From: Lysinibacillus cavernae
GTDB lineage: Bacteria; Bacillota; Bacilli; Bacillales_A; Planococcaceae
Direction: 5' to 3'
Assembly (NCBI RefSeq): GCF_009724685.1
Contig: NZ_WMEF01000003.1
Location: 62,001 to 126,000 of the forward strand
DNA length: 64,000 nucleotides
This document shows positions 44,893 to 55,367 of the stretch, one piece after another. Both the position numbers and the translations under genes were made by a program. The notes beneath the pieces were generated by a model. The model saw only the letters and a list, made by a program, of their open reading frames with translations, made no database searches and was not told the origin of the DNA. Numbering within the stretch: the first letter of the stretch is position 1; the number at the start of each line of letters is the position of its first letter.

Positions 44893-46584
44893 TTATCGCA
44901 TTTGTTTTTTTCGTTCATCCGCCATTTTTAAAAGCTCCGTTGCATGTTGTAGTGTTAAAGCTGTAATTTCTGTTCCAGACATCATACGGCTAACTTCTTC
45001 AATTCGAGCATCTTGATCAATCTCTGATAAAGAAGTAAATGTTCGATCATGCTCCACTTCTTTTTTGATAAAGTAATGATGATCAGCCATGGCAGCAACT
45101 TGAGGTAAATGTGAAATACATAAAACTTGAGAATTAACTGAAACCGCAGCGATTTTTTCTGCAATGGCTTGTGCCACACGACCACTAACACCTGTATCTA
45201 CCTCATCAAAAATAATCGATGTGATGCCATTTGAGGAAGAAAAAATGGTTTTCAATGCAAGCATCATTCGCGATAATTCTCCACCGGAAGCAATTTTCGG
45301 TAAAGACTTGGGCGGTTCTCCAACATTTGTGGAGATGTAGAAAATGATTTGGTCTTTCCCATTGGCATCGAAATAGGGTAATTCATCGAAATTAACAATA
45401 AATTTTGCTTTTTCCATATGTAATTCACGTAATTCTGCCATAATCGCTTCACTTAATTGATGGGCAGCAATTTTACGGACCTTTGAAAGTTCTGCAGCAA
45501 GCTCATTTAGTACTGTTTCCATTTCTAGTACTCGTCGTTCTTTTACCTGCAAAATTTCATCACGATTCAACAGCTCATTTAGCTCTGTCTTAATTTTTTC
45601 ATAATACGCTAAGATGTCCTCTACTGTCGAGCCGTACTTGCGCTTCAAATTTTGCAATAACGCTAAACGCTGCTCAACCTCGTTTAAACGAGCTGGGTCG
45701 AACTCTAATTCATCTAACACATTTTTTACCTGATAGGCTGCATCCTGTAGTGCATAAAAGGCAGATGTCACTGCCTCGGACGCTTCTTTGAATTGCTCGT
45801 CAACCGTTGCAGCATCGTCTAAAGCACCCATGGCATTACCGATCCAGTCAAGACCCTTTGATTCGCCTTGAATGGCCTCATAGGCTGCATTAGAGCGTTC
45901 AAATATTTTATTAAAATTCATCAGACGACGGCGTTCATCTAGAAGCTCGTCTTCCTCACCTAACTTTAAATTAGCTTCCTCTAGTTCTTTTATTTGAAAT
46001 TGATACAAGTCAATGCGTTGTGCCATTAACTGCTCATCGATTGATATAGAAGCTAAGTCCTTTTTCAGTAATCGATATTCTTCATATTGTTCACTGTATG
46101 ATTTTTGAATAGGCATGAGTTCTTCTTCTGCAAACTGATCGAGCAAATTGATATGCTGTTTTTCATCCATTAGCTCTTGATTTTCATGTTGACCATGAAT
46201 ATCAATAAGACTGGCACCAATGTCTCTTAGTACCGATAATGGCACAAGTTTACCATTTACACGGCAAATACTTTTACCATTATCATTTAAATCACGACGC
46301 AAAATAACTGTATCTTCTTCTATTTCAATGCCTGCTTCTTCTAATTTTTTTAGAACAGGATGAACTGAACTCGAAATGTGAAATAAGCCACCTAATTCTG
46401 CTTTTCTTGCGCCATGACGGATAAATTCAGTGTTACCTCGACCACCTGCAAGTAAATGCACAGCATCAATGATAATGGATTTTCCAGCACCCGTTTCCCC
46501 AGTGAGCACTGTTAGCCCTTCTGAAAAGCTCACAGTCAAATCCTCAATGATGGCAAAGTTTCGAATACTAAGCTCTTTTAACAC
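44893..46584 (-). CDS. recN: DNA repair protein RecN
   Basis: 563 residues; SMC-like ATPase of double-strand break repair. Walker A TVLTGETGAGKSIIID at the N-terminus, coiled-coil centre (about 150-360), ABC signature KIASGGELSRMMLALK and Walker B IIFDEVDTGVSG near the C-terminus. It lies 33 bp after argR, the normal neighbour. Confidence 0.97.
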   Translation of the reverse strand: MLKELSIRNFAIIEDLTVSFSEGLTVLTGETGAGKSIIIDAVHLLAGGRGNTEFIRHGARKAELGGLFHISSSVHPVLKKLEEAGIEIEEDTVILRRDLNDNGKSICRVNGKLVPLSVLRDIGASLIDIHGQHENQELMDEKQHINLLDQFAEEELMPIQKSYSEQYEEYRLLKKDLASISIDEQLMAQRIDLYQFQIKELEEANLKLGEEDELLDERRRLMNFNKIFERSNAAYEAIQGESKGLDWIGNAMGALDDAATVDEQFKEASEAVTSAFYALQDAAYQVKNVLDELEFDPARLNEVEQRLALLQNLKRKYGSTVEDILAYYEKIKTELNELLNRDEILQVKERRVLEMETVLNELAAELSKVRKIAAHQLSEAIMAELRELHMEKAKFIVNFDELPYFDANGKDQIIFYISTNVGEPPKSLPKIASGGELSRMMLALKTIFSSSNGITSIIFDEVDTGVSGRVAQAIAEKIAAVSVNSQVLCISHLPQVAAMADHHYFIKKEVEHDRTFTSLSEIDQDARIEEVSRMMSGTEITALTLQHATELLKMADERKKQMR

Positions 46585-46617
46585 AAAATGTCACCTCTGA
46601 ATCAAATTCCCCATTTT

Positions 46618-47067
46618 TTAAAGCATGTCTAATAAGCGATTTTTTGTATTTTCACGCTCATTTTCATCTCGACAAATAATTAAAATGGTATCATCTCCAG
46701 AAATTGTACCTAAAATTTCTGGCCAATCTAAATGGTCAAGTAAGGATGCAATCGCATTCGCATTTCCCGGAAGAGCTTTCATCACTAAAAAGTGTGATGC
46801 GCCATCAATACTTATAAAAGCATCTGCTAATGCACGGTGTAATTTTTGTACTGGGTTGAAACGTTGATCTGCGGGCAAGCTATATTTATAGCGACCATCC
46901 TGTAATGGTACTTTCACCAAATGCAGCTCTTTTATATCTCGTGATACCGTAGCCTGTGTCACATTGTAGCCTGCTTCTTTTAAAAAATCGACTAAATCAT
47001 CTTGTGTTTCGATTTCATGATTGGCGATAATATCCCGAATCCGTATATGTCGTTGTCCCTTATTCAT
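46618..47067 (-). CDS. argR: Arginine repressor/activator ArgR (AhrC)
   Basis: 149 residues. N-terminal winged helix (about 1-70; [17 protein letters not shown]) and C-terminal arginine-binding hexamer domain ([32 protein letters not shown]). Start chosen at the ATG at 47067 behind AAGAGGTGG. Controls arginine synthesis and breakdown. Confidence 0.96.
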   Translation of the reverse strand: MNKGQRHIRIRDIIANHEIETQDDLVDFLKEAGYNVTQATVSRDIKELHLVKVPLQDGRYKYSLPADQRFNPVQKLHRALADAFISIDGASHFLVMKALPGNANAIASLLDHLDWPEILGTISGDDTILIICRDENERENTKNRLLDML

Positions 47068-47141
47068 TGTAGCCACCTCTTATAAATAATTGTATATGTG
47101 TATAATCACACTACCATTTTCAACAAAAAAGCACAAGAAAA

Positions 47142-47169
47142 AACACGGCTCAATAAGCGAGCACGTGTT
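47142..47169 (-). terminator. Terminator of tlyA
   Basis: AACACG with GCTC pairs with GAGC and CGTGTT, followed in minus orientation by TTTTTTC. Confidence 0.85.
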
Positions 47170-47986
47170 ATTTTAAAGAATTATGCGCTTCTTCAACGAG
47201 TGCATTAAAAGCTGTATATGCCGGAATATCTTCTTCTCCAATAGGATTCACTAAATGGAATAAAAATTCAATATTTCCTTCCCCACCTGTTATAGGAGAG
47301 AAAGAAGCATCTTTAACAACAAAACCAAGTTCTGTTGCCATACCAGCTGTTTTTTCTAATACTTCTAGATGTACTTTTTTATCGCGAACAATACCTTTTT
47401 TACCAACTTTATCTTTCCCCGCTTCAAACTGAGGTTTTACCAATGCCATGACATCGCCACCTGGCAGCAACACCGTTTTTAATACTGGTAAAATGAGCGA
47501 TAATGAGATAAAACTAACATCAATTGTTGCAAAATTAGGTAAACCTTCTGTTAAATCAGCTGCTGTTGTATAGCGAAAATTTGTTTTCTCCATTACTGTG
47601 ACACGTTCATCTGAACGAATTTTCCAAGCTAACTGGTTTGAGCCAACATCCAATGCATAGCAATGTCTTGCTCCATGTTGTAAGGCACAATCTGTAAAGC
47701 CCCCTGTAGAGGAGCCAATGTCAAGCATTAGCTTCCCTTCTACAGACATGTCAAAAATTTGTAGGGCCTTTTCTAGCTTCAGGCCACCACGACTAACATA
47801 TTTTAAATCCGAGCCCTTCACTTGTAGAGGTGCATCGATGGCAATTTTCTCGCCTGCCTTATCAATACGTATTTCATTTGAAAAAACAAGTCCCGCCATA
47901 ATGGAACGTTTTGCTTTTTCTCTTGTTTCACATAGTCCACGCTCTACAAGTAAAATATCTACTCGTTCTTTTGGTTGTTTTGTCAT
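47168..47986 (-). CDS. tlyA: TlyA-family RNA methyltransferase (YqxC)
   Basis: 272 residues: S4 RNA-binding domain (about 8-68), then a FtsJ-like methyltransferase (about 85-255) with the SAM motif LMLDIGSSTGGFTDCAL. Homologues methylate rRNA 2'-O positions; some were called hemolysins. The ATG overlaps the dxs stop by one base (TAATG). Confidence 0.93.
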   Translation of the reverse strand: MTKQPKERVDILLVERGLCETREKAKRSIMAGLVFSNEIRIDKAGEKIAIDAPLQVKGSDLKYVSRGGLKLEKALQIFDMSVEGKLMLDIGSSTGGFTDCALQHGARHCYALDVGSNQLAWKIRSDERVTVMEKTNFRYTTAADLTEGLPNFATIDVSFISLSLILPVLKTVLLPGGDVMALVKPQFEAGKDKVGKKGIVRDKKVHLEVLEKTAGMATELGFVVKDASFSPITGGEGNIEFLFHLVNPIGEEDIPAYTAFNALVEEAHNSLK

Positions 47987-49887
47987 TATTTATTCAAACC
48001 TACTTGCTCTTTTTGTTGAAGTAATACTTGCATACGTGCCACGGTATCCTCTGCTGTCATATGAATTTCTGCGAGTAGCTGGTCTACGTTGCCATGCTCG
48101 ATATATTGATCTGGGATACCCATACGATCAATTAGCGCATTTAGATAGCCATGGTCGTGAGCAAACTCTAATACACCACTACCGAACCCACCTTGTAGAA
48201 CAGCTTCTTCAATTGTTAAAATTGGCTTTTGGCTGGATAATATGCGATGCAGCATCTCTTCATCCATTGGTTTGATAAAGCGAGCATTGACAACTTCAAT
48301 GTCGATACCTTGCTGTGCTAACATTTCTGCCGCTGCCATTGCCATTGGAATGGTTGTGCCAAATGTCAAAATAGATGCGTCTTTCCCCTCACGAAGGACT
48401 TCCCAGCTACCAATTGGTAAAGCGACAAGCTCGTCATCTAGCGATACGCCAATCCCATTGCCACGTGGATAACGTAGTGCAATTGGGCCACCATCGTAAT
48501 CAATCGCTGTTTTTACCATATGCTGCCCTTCGTTTTCATCCTTTGGCATCATAATCGTCATATTTGGAATATGGCGAAGGAAAGCAATATCAAATACGCC
48601 TTGGTGCGTTTCTCCATCTGCTCCAACTAAACCAGCACGATCGATACCAATAAAGACATTTAAATTTGGACGAGCGATATCATGTAATACTTGATCATAT
48701 GCACGTTGCAAGAACGTAGAATAAATCGCTAAAAACGGCTTCATGTTTTGTGTCGCTAGCCCTGCTGCCATTGTGGCCGCATGCTGTTCAGCAATTCCTA
48801 CATCAAAGAAACGATTTGGAAAATCTTTTTGAATTCCTTGTAGCTTTGAGCCTACAGGCATTGCAGGCGTAATCGTCACTACTCGTTCATTCTCATGGGC
48901 AATTTTACGAACCGTCTCTGCAATTAAACTACTCCAGGCTGGACCTTTGACCTCTGATTTAACAAAAGCACCGTTGTCTATTTTATAAGGACCTGTCCCA
49001 TGCCAATTACCAATTGTATCGTCTTCAGCAGGTTTATAACCTTTTCCTTTTTTCGTAATGACATGAACAAGAACTGGCCCTTTAACTTTCTTCGCATGTG
49101 ATAAAGTCATTTCAAGTGCCTCGAAATCATGACCATCAATTGGACCAAGATATTTAAAACCTAGCTCTTCAAAAAACACACCAGACACCACTAAATATTT
49201 CAAGCTATCCTTGAGGCGCTCCGCAGTAGACGCAAGCTTCCCACCTAACACAGGAATCTTATTAATGAGTGACTCTAACTCTTCCTTAGCTTTTGAGTAT
49301 TCTTTGGCTGTACGTAGACGCCCTAAAACACTGTGTAATGCACCAACATTTGGCGCAATCGACATTTCATTATCATTTAGTATGACCATCATATTCGTTT
49401 TCTCATGACCAATATGATTTAACGCTTCAAGTGCCATACCACCTGTTAAAGCACCATCTCCAATAATCGGAATGACATAGTTATGTTCTTTTTTAATATC
49501 ACGTGCTGCTGCCATACCCATGGCTGCTGATAAGGAAGTCGAGCTATGACCTGTTTCCCACTCATCATGTTCACTCTCCACGCGCTTTGGAAAACCACAA
49601 AGCCCTTTGAACTGACGAAGTGTGTCAAATTGACTCGCACGACCTGTTAAAATTTTATGCACGTAAGCTTGGTGGCCAACATCCCACAAAAACTTATCTT
49701 TTGGACTGTCAAACATTTTATGCAGCATCATCGTCAGCTCGACTACACCTAGATTCGGCCCGATATGCCCACCTGTGACAGAACATTTTTCGATTAAGAA
49801 GGTACGAATTTCTTGAGCAAGCTGCTCAAGCTCCTTCTTATTTAAGTTTTTTAAAAAGGCTGGACTAGTTATTTTATTTAAATCCAC
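47986..49887 (-). CDS. dxs: 1-deoxy-D-xylulose-5-phosphate synthase
   Basis: About 633 residues; first step of the MEP isoprenoid pathway from pyruvate and glyceraldehyde-3-phosphate. TPP site [15 protein letters not shown] to [13 protein letters not shown], and [15 protein letters not shown] and YPRGNGIG are family signatures. The GTG at 49887 (MDLNKITSP) aligns with the known N-terminus; an earlier in-frame GTG at 49920 adds 11 residues. The ribosome site is only modest, so the start is uncertain. Confidence 0.96.
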   Translation of the reverse strand: MDLNKITSPAFLKNLNKKELEQLAQEIRTFLIEKCSVTGGHIGPNLGVVELTMMLHKMFDSPKDKFLWDVGHQAYVHKILTGRASQFDTLRQFKGLCGFPKRVESEHDEWETGHSSTSLSAAMGMAAARDIKKEHNYVIPIIGDGALTGGMALEALNHIGHEKTNMMVILNDNEMSIAPNVGALHSVLGRLRTAKEYSKAKEELESLINKIPVLGGKLASTAERLKDSLKYLVVSGVFFEELGFKYLGPIDGHDFEALEMTLSHAKKVKGPVLVHVITKKGKGYKPAEDDTIGNWHGTGPYKIDNGAFVKSEVKGPAWSSLIAETVRKIAHENERVVTITPAMPVGSKLQGIQKDFPNRFFDVGIAEQHAATMAAGLATQNMKPFLAIYSTFLQRAYDQVLHDIARPNLNVFIGIDRAGLVGADGETHQGVFDIAFLRHIPNMTIMMPKDENEGQHMVKTAIDYDGGPIALRYPRGNGIGVSLDDELVALPIGSWEVLREGKDASILTFGTTIPMAMAAAEMLAQQGIDIEVVNARFIKPMDEEMLHRILSSQKPILTIEEAVLQGGFGSGVLEFAHDHGYLNALIDRMGIPDQYIEHGNVDQLLAEIHMTAEDTVARMQVLLQQKEQVGLNK

Positions 49888-50050
49888 CTTTCTCACACAC
49901 CTTTTCAATAAAATATTCACTGCATTTGTGTTTCCACCATTATAACAGTGTTATCAATATGCTAAAAGCACGAACACTTCATTGTTTGCATATTGCAAAC
50001 GTTCCCACCTATTCTAGCATATTCTTTTCCTACAACGCCTTGATTTTCTC

Positions 50051-50932
50051 TTAGTTTTTACGATGAACAATATATGCCGCAAAGTCACATAATAAGCTGG
50101 CATCTATTGGTAATTGGTTTAGTGCGTTAATGGCATGTTGATAATGCTCAGCAAGCTTTTCTTTCGCTCCCTCTACCGTTAAAAGTGCTGGATATGTGCT
50201 TTTATCACTAGCGACATCTTTCCCAGCTGTTTTCCCTAGTTCTTCCGTTGTTCCTTCAATATCTAAAATATCGTCTTGAATTTGGAAAGCTAGACCAATG
50301 TGATGTGCATATTCCTTTAATGTAGCACGATCCTCAGCTGACACATCTGCTAATACTGCCCCCGCTTCAATACTAAATCGTAATAAAGCACCTGTTTTAT
50401 TGACATGGACCTGTTCAAGTTCAGCTAAATTGAGCTGACGTTGTTCTCCTTCCATATCAAGTACTTGACCACCAACCATGCCTTCTGCTCCTGCTGCAAC
50501 GCTTAACAATTGGACCAGTTCAATGCGTTTTTCAGCTGACACTTCCATACGTGCTAAAATACCAAATGCCAGTGTATTTAGCGCATCTCCAGCAAGTGTC
50601 GCAAGTGCTTCACCATAAACTTTATGATTTGTTGGCTTCCCTCGTCTAAAATCATCATTATCCATGCTCGGTAAATCGTCATGGATTAAAGAATACGTAT
50701 GAATGATTTCAATCACAGAACCAACAATCAAACCATGCTGTAAATCTTTACGGTATAGCTCGAGTACAGCTAGCACAAAAAGTGGACGAATCCGTTTACC
50801 ACCTGCCTTTAATGAATAAAGCATAGATTCTTTTAAATCTGCAGGTGCCTCAGTTTGTTTAACAAGTGCAAACATGGTTTCTTCAATTTGTGGTATGTTG
50901 CTTTCGATAAAGTACTTTAATGGCTCATTCAT
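50051..50932 (-). CDS. ispA: Polyprenyl synthetase, farnesyl diphosphate synthase type
   Basis: 293 residues. First aspartate-rich motif LIHDDLPSMDND and second FQIQDDILD bind magnesium-diphosphate; GGKRIRPLF and the GDALNTLAF region match. Makes farnesyl diphosphate for undecaprenol and quinones. It begins 3 bp after xseB. Confidence 0.96.
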   Translation of the reverse strand: MNEPLKYFIESNIPQIEETMFALVKQTEAPADLKESMLYSLKAGGKRIRPLFVLAVLELYRKDLQHGLIVGSVIEIIHTYSLIHDDLPSMDNDDFRRGKPTNHKVYGEALATLAGDALNTLAFGILARMEVSAEKRIELVQLLSVAAGAEGMVGGQVLDMEGEQRQLNLAELEQVHVNKTGALLRFSIEAGAVLADVSAEDRATLKEYAHHIGLAFQIQDDILDIEGTTEELGKTAGKDVASDKSTYPALLTVEGAKEKLAEHYQHAINALNQLPIDASLLCDFAAYIVHRKN

Positions 50933-50935
50933 TTC

Positions 50936-51169
50936 CTAATTCTCTCCCTTTAGTGGATCAAATGCTGTTGTTTCACCAGTCTCTTGGACAATTGATACGA
51001 GCTGCTCCTCAGCATTTTGCAGCTTACTATGGCAAAAATTTGATAGCTCCATTCCTTGCTTGTATAAATCGATCGCATTTTCCAATGGCACATCGCCTTG
51101 CTCAAGCTGGCGAACTATTTCTTCCAGTGCCGTCATGGCTTCTGCAAACGTTTGTTGTTTTTCTGTCAC
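50936..51169 (-). CDS. xseB: Exodeoxyribonuclease VII small subunit
   Basis: 77 residues, helical, with TFAEAMTALEEIVRQLEQGD and LENAIDLYKQGMEL typical of XseB. The start overlaps xseA by 4 bp. Partner of XseA in single-strand DNA degradation. Confidence 0.95.
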   Translation of the reverse strand: MTEKQQTFAEAMTALEEIVRQLEQGDVPLENAIDLYKQGMELSNFCHSKLQNAEEQLVSIVQETGETTAFDPLKGEN

Positions 51170-52524
51170 AACGATTCCCCCTCATTCTTTGGCAAGATAT
51201 TCGTTACTTCAGCCACAACCTTCCCATCATAGAAGGACAGTGTCAGCTGATCCTGCTTTTGCACCTCAGTGGATGATTTGATCATTTGTTGATCTTTATA
51301 TGCTACTGTAAAGCCTCTGGTTAGAATAGATAATGGATTCAAAGCTTCTAACGTTCTAACAGTTGCCTCGAATTGTTGTTGTTGCTTCGCCACATAATAC
51401 GTTGTAGCACGTGATAATTGTTGGATGCGCGCCGCAAGCTCCCGTTGATGGAAAGCAAGTGCCTTTTTTGGTGAATGCTGCTCCACCGTACTATGTAAAT
51501 GTTGTAGCTGGGCGGCTTTCTTCATCAAATCCACCTGCATCGATTTCTGCAATCCAGACTCAAGCTGAGCTAATCTTTCAGTGAATGGACGATAAAGTCT
51601 TTCTGGCATTGATAATGGGTAAGACTGTTGGAGCTTATTTAGACGTTGTCGTTCAGTCATAAGTTGCGACCTAACCATTTGATGAAGTTGTGATTTTTTC
51701 GAAAGCACTCGTTGATATAGTTCCGACTGATCCGGTACAGCCATCTCAGCGGCTGCTGTTGGTGTAGGGGCACGTAAATCAGCTACATAATCTGCAATCG
51801 TCGTATCTGTTTCATGACCGACTGCGCTAATAATAGGAATTCGACTTTCGAAAATAGCTCGTGCTACTATTTCTTCATTAAATGCCCATAAATCCTCGAT
51901 AGAGCCTCCCCCTCGCCCAACAATCAACACGTCACAGCTCGCACCTTGATTAGCATGTTGAATATTTTGCACAATATTTGGTGCTGCTTGTGCTCCTTGA
52001 ACGAGTGTAGGATAAATCAAAATCTCAGCAAGTGGGTACCGTCTTTTTAACGTCGTACAAATATCTCGAATTGCAGCACCCGTTGTCGACGTTAACACAC
52101 CAATTTTTTCAGGAAACTTGGGAATCGGTTGTTTCCACTCTGGTTTAAAAAGGCCTTCTTTTTGTAATTGCTCTTTTAATTGATTAAAGGCAACAAATAA
52201 GCTACCAATTCCATCAGGTTGCATTTCCTGCACGTATAGCTGATAGGTTCCATAGCCTTCGTAAACGTTTACATCACCACGAATAAATACTTGCATACCT
52301 TCCTTTGGCTCAAAAGCTAATTTCGTGGCAGCTGTTTTAAACATCGTAGCCGCAATTCTCGCTCCATCATCCTTTAACGTAAAGTAAATATGGCCTGATT
52401 GATGAATTTTAACATTCGATAGTTCACCTTTTACATATACTTCACGCAAATGTGGATCGGCATCAAATTTTCGTTTAATATATTTCGTTAACGCTTTTAC
52501 AGTTAAATAAGAAGCAGAGGACAT
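51166..52524 (-). CDS. xseA: Exodeoxyribonuclease VII large subunit
   Basis: 452 residues: N-terminal OB-fold (about 1-105; LREVYVKGELSNVKIHQSGH), catalytic domain with VGRGGGSIEDLWAFNEE and SAVGHETDTTIADYVADLRAPTP (quoted in part: AVGHETDTTIADYVADLRA), and a long coiled coil to the end. Normally adjacent to folD; here uppP lies between. Confidence 0.96.
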   Translation of the reverse strand: MSSASYLTVKALTKYIKRKFDADPHLREVYVKGELSNVKIHQSGHIYFTLKDDGARIAATMFKTAATKLAFEPKEGMQVFIRGDVNVYEGYGTYQLYVQEMQPDGIGSLFVAFNQLKEQLQKEGLFKPEWKQPIPKFPEKIGVLTSTTGAAIRDICTTLKRRYPLAEILIYPTLVQGAQAAPNIVQNIQHANQGASCDVLIVGRGGGSIEDLWAFNEEIVARAIFESRIPIISAVGHETDTTIADYVADLRAPTPTAAAEMAVPDQSELYQRVLSKKSQLHQMVRSQLMTERQRLNKLQQSYPLSMPERLYRPFTERLAQLESGLQKSMQVDLMKKAAQLQHLHSTVEQHSPKKALAFHQRELAARIQQLSRATTYYVAKQQQQFEATVRTLEALNPLSILTRGFTVAYKDQQMIKSSTEVQKQDQLTLSFYDGKVVAEVTNILPKNEGESL

Positions 52525-52720
52525 GTTTTCGGCTCCTTTACTAAAATCAAGTTTTTCACAAAACTACACCTATCATAACATTTTTTACTGTCCTTGACGT
52601 GCTAAAATGCAGTTTTCGTTAGAAAAAAGGACTGCTTTCATCTACCGAAAAACAACTATAACACATTCACACACGTTCTAACTATTAGAAACCGTATATT
52701 GTATTGAATAACAAAACAAA

Positions 52721-52751
52721 GCCTCATAACAACATTTGTTATAAGACTTTC
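52721..52751 (-). terminator. Probable uppP terminator
   Basis: CTCATAACA/TGTTATAAG stem (one mismatch), with GGCTTTGTTTTG following in minus orientation, close to the uppP stop at 52756. Confidence 0.55.
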
Positions 52752-52755
52752 TATT

Positions 52756-53571
52756 TTAATAGAATAGTAATAAAAGGGTTCCTACAATAAAACAATAGTA
52801 CGTAAAATAGCTAAGCTTACCACTTTTCATAATACCCATAAACCAACGCATAGCAAAATAAGTCATGACAAGTGTGGCAATGAAAGTGGCTGCATAGGGA
52901 AGCGCTAATGCTCCTTTATTAGGCTCGTCTAAAAAATCTTTAATCCCAAGGACAACTCCACCCAAGCTTACAGGAATATACAACATAAAGGAGAAACGTA
53001 AGGCTGTATCTTGCTTCATTCCTACTGCTATGGCTGAAATAATAGTGGCTCCTGAACGACTAATGCCTGGTGTTAAAGCGACCGCTTGCCCTAATCCTAC
53101 AATAATGGCGTCCCTAGCACGTAAATCTGCATCTTTCTTCTTTCCATGTATATTACGAATTAACCATAATGCAATCCCCGTGACAAATAGCATTAGCGCA
53201 ATCGTCGTCATACTCACATTGTCAGCAATGACATCACTTAATAACACCCCTAAAACGCCTGCAGGGATAGAACCAATCACGATATACAAAGCAAAACGAA
53301 AATCAGCGTTGTAACGCTTTTCCCCTGTCTTCAAATAAAGAAAAAAATGGGTAATGAGACGAACAATATCCTCTCGATAAATATACATAATCGCAAGTAG
53401 TGAAGCTGTATTTGTTAAAATGGCGAAAGTAAAACCTTGTGCACCAAGCCCAAGTATTTCACTGACAATCATCACATGTCCACTCGACGATACCGGGATT
53501 GGTTCTGTAAAACCTTGAACAAGACCGATAATGATATGCTTAACAAGTAACACAACATCGATGTTTTCCAT
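52756..53571 (-). CDS. uppP: Undecaprenyl-diphosphatase UppP (BacA family)
   Basis: 271 residues, about eight membrane helices. Active-site motifs GFTEPIPVSSSGH and PGISRSGATI are complete. It recycles undecaprenyl diphosphate for peptidoglycan synthesis and can raise bacitracin resistance. AGGAGGTTATT-type ribosome site. It interrupts the usual xseA-folD adjacency and is separately terminated. Confidence 0.96.
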   Translation of the reverse strand: MENIDVVLLVKHIIIGLVQGFTEPIPVSSSGHVMIVSEILGLGAQGFTFAILTNTASLLAIMYIYREDIVRLITHFFLYLKTGEKRYNADFRFALYIVIGSIPAGVLGVLLSDVIADNVSMTTIALMLFVTGIALWLIRNIHGKKKDADLRARDAIIVGLGQAVALTPGISRSGATIISAIAVGMKQDTALRFSFMLYIPVSLGGVVLGIKDFLDEPNKGALALPYAATFIATLVMTYFAMRWFMGIMKSGKLSYFTYYCFIVGTLLLLFY

Positions 53572-53651
53572 AATAACCTCCTTTTAAGTATGTATGTCCC
53601 AAACGTTACATTAGACGTCAAAACAGCTTAAAAGTTCTGAAATTGCTCAAC

Positions 53652-53685
53652 AAAAAAAGCCATCTCAAAGCATGTTGAGATGACT
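53652..53685 (-). terminator. Terminator of folD
   Basis: GCCATCTCAA/TTGAGATGAC stem with a T-run of seven in minus orientation, 14 bases after the folD stop. Confidence 0.88.
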
Positions 53686-53699
53686 CTTTTAGTTCGTTT

Positions 53700-54554
53700 T
53701 TATTTAGCAAGCTTATTTTCAGCTGCTTGTACTGTGTTGAATAGTAACATGGTAATTGTCATTGGTCCAACTCCGCCTGGTACAGGAGTGATATGTGACG
53801 CAATGCCATCCACTTCTGCAAAGTTTACGTCGCCACATAATTTATTGTTGTCATCGCGGTTAATACCCACATCAATGACAACAGCCCCTTCTTTCACATG
53901 CTCTTTCGTAATAAAGTTTGCACGTCCAACAGCAGCAATTAAAATATCTGCTTGTTTTGTAAATGAAGGTAAATCTGGCGTTTTAGAATGTGTATAAGTC
54001 ACCGTTGCATCCTTTTGCAACAATAGTTGTCCCATTGGTTTACCAACGATATGACTACGCCCTACAATGACTGCGTGTTTTCCTGCGATTTCAATTCCTG
54101 AATACTCAAGAAGTTTCATTACGCCAAACGGTGTACAAGGTAAAAATGTTTCTTGGCCAAGCATCATTTTCCCAACACTGATAGGTGAGAAACCATCGAC
54201 ATCCTTCTCGACAGCGATTGTCGCAATAACAGTGTCCTCATCAATATGTTTTGGGAGTGGTAATTGTACTAAAATACCGTGAATATCCTCACGATGATTT
54301 AAAAGTTCAATTTGTGCTAATAATTCCTCTTGCGTTGTTTCTTCTGGTAATTTAATGAGTTCTGAGAACATACCAATTGCTTCACAAGATTTTTGTTTAT
54401 TTTTCACATATGTAGCTGAAGCTTGGTTGTCTCCAACTAATACAACCGCTAAACCAGGTGTTAACCCTCGCTCTTTTAAACGAATGACACGCTCTGCTAC
54501 AGCATTACGAATTTCTTGACCAATCTCTTTACCATTAATAATTGCACTTGACAT
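53700..54554 (-). CDS. folD: Methylenetetrahydrofolate dehydrogenase/cyclohydrolase FolD
   Basis: 284 residues, bifunctional enzyme of one-carbon metabolism. YVKNKQKSCEAIG carries the catalytic Lys, VQLPLPKH, VGRSHIVGKPMGQLL (NADP site) and PVPGGVGPMTI are signature regions. It lies 31 bp after nusB. Confidence 0.97.
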   Translation of the reverse strand: MSSAIINGKEIGQEIRNAVAERVIRLKERGLTPGLAVVLVGDNQASATYVKNKQKSCEAIGMFSELIKLPEETTQEELLAQIELLNHREDIHGILVQLPLPKHIDEDTVIATIAVEKDVDGFSPISVGKMMLGQETFLPCTPFGVMKLLEYSGIEIAGKHAVIVGRSHIVGKPMGQLLLQKDATVTYTHSKTPDLPSFTKQADILIAAVGRANFITKEHVKEGAVVIDVGINRDDNNKLCGDVNFAEVDGIASHITPVPGGVGPMTITMLLFNTVQAAENKLAK

Positions 54555-54585
54555 AAACCTTCGTTACTCCTTCCAATTCAACACA

Positions 54586-54969
54586 TTATTCTTGTTCTGT
54601 AAATTTAGAAAGTACACCATTGACGAATTTAGATGACTTATCATCGCCAAATGTTTTACATAACTCGATTGCTTCGTTTAGTACTACTCTTTTTGGTGTT
54701 TCTGGCATGTATAACAATTCGTATACAGCTAGGCGTAATACCGTTCTTTCAATTTTGGGTAGACGGGCAAGTGACCACTTTTCAAGATGCTGTTCTAATG
54801 TAGCATCGATTTCCTCCAAATGTTCAGCTGTTCCATTCACAATCTTTTCGTAGAAGGCATTGGTAGGTTGACCTTTAATATGACCCATTGCTTCTTCAAC
54901 TGTTAGATCTGTATTGTCTAGCTGAAACAAAACTTGCAACGCTTTTTCGCGTGCTTCATGTCGTTTCAT
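54586..54969 (-). CDS. nusB: Transcription antitermination factor NusB
   Basis: 127 residues, all helical. ARGKALQVLF-type start (HEAREKALQVLFQLD) and C-terminal NEAIELCKTFGDDKSSKFVNG are characteristic. It binds boxA RNA with NusE for rRNA antitermination. First gene of the nusB-folD segment; in relatives it follows the Asp23 gene, here separated by a 2.6-kb insertion. Confidence 0.96.
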   Translation of the reverse strand: MKRHEAREKALQVLFQLDNTDLTVEEAMGHIKGQPTNAFYEKIVNGTAEHLEEIDATLEQHLEKWSLARLPKIERTVLRLAVYELLYMPETPKRVVLNEAIELCKTFGDDKSSKFVNGVLSKFTEQE

Positions 54970-55367
54970 GTAAAGCTCTCCTTCTTAAGTGGCATTAAGA
55001 TTTATAATAGCATAAAATCGCGTGAGAAACACGATTTCAAACAAGTTTTCAATAATCTGAAACCTTTTTCAAGGGACTTTTTGCTTCATTTTTCCTTGCA
55101 ATCGATTACAGCTCTCCTATAACCGAATATTGTTATTCAAAAATGATGGTTTTTTTCCTATAATGGTATACTAAAGAAAATGAAAAGAATCTTCAGAGGT
55201 ATTTACAATGCACGATGAAGCTGTAAGAACGAGCTGTAAAAAACCATTTAAATTGATGGACGGTTAGTAAATGAAAGAACGGAAATCGCCTATTTTACTG
55301 CGAGGATTGCAAGCTTAAATTCGTTTTGATGCCATTCAGAACTTCTTTTACTAGTGGAGGCCATTCT
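54970..55367. other. Intergenic region nusB / merR
   Basis: A plausible plus-strand promoter (TTCAAA-17 bp-TATAAT, about 55133-55161) precedes a 19-codon ORF at 55208-55267 (MHDEAVRTSCKKPFKL...) with AGAGGT upstream. A second 15-codon ORF lies at 55271-55318. Either could be a leader peptide for the MerR operon. Evidence is weak. Confidence 0.35.

Noticed and set aside
47718-48275. 185-aa plus-strand ORF spanning tlyA and dxs
   Set aside because: Antisense to two conserved genes; no promoter or ribosome site.
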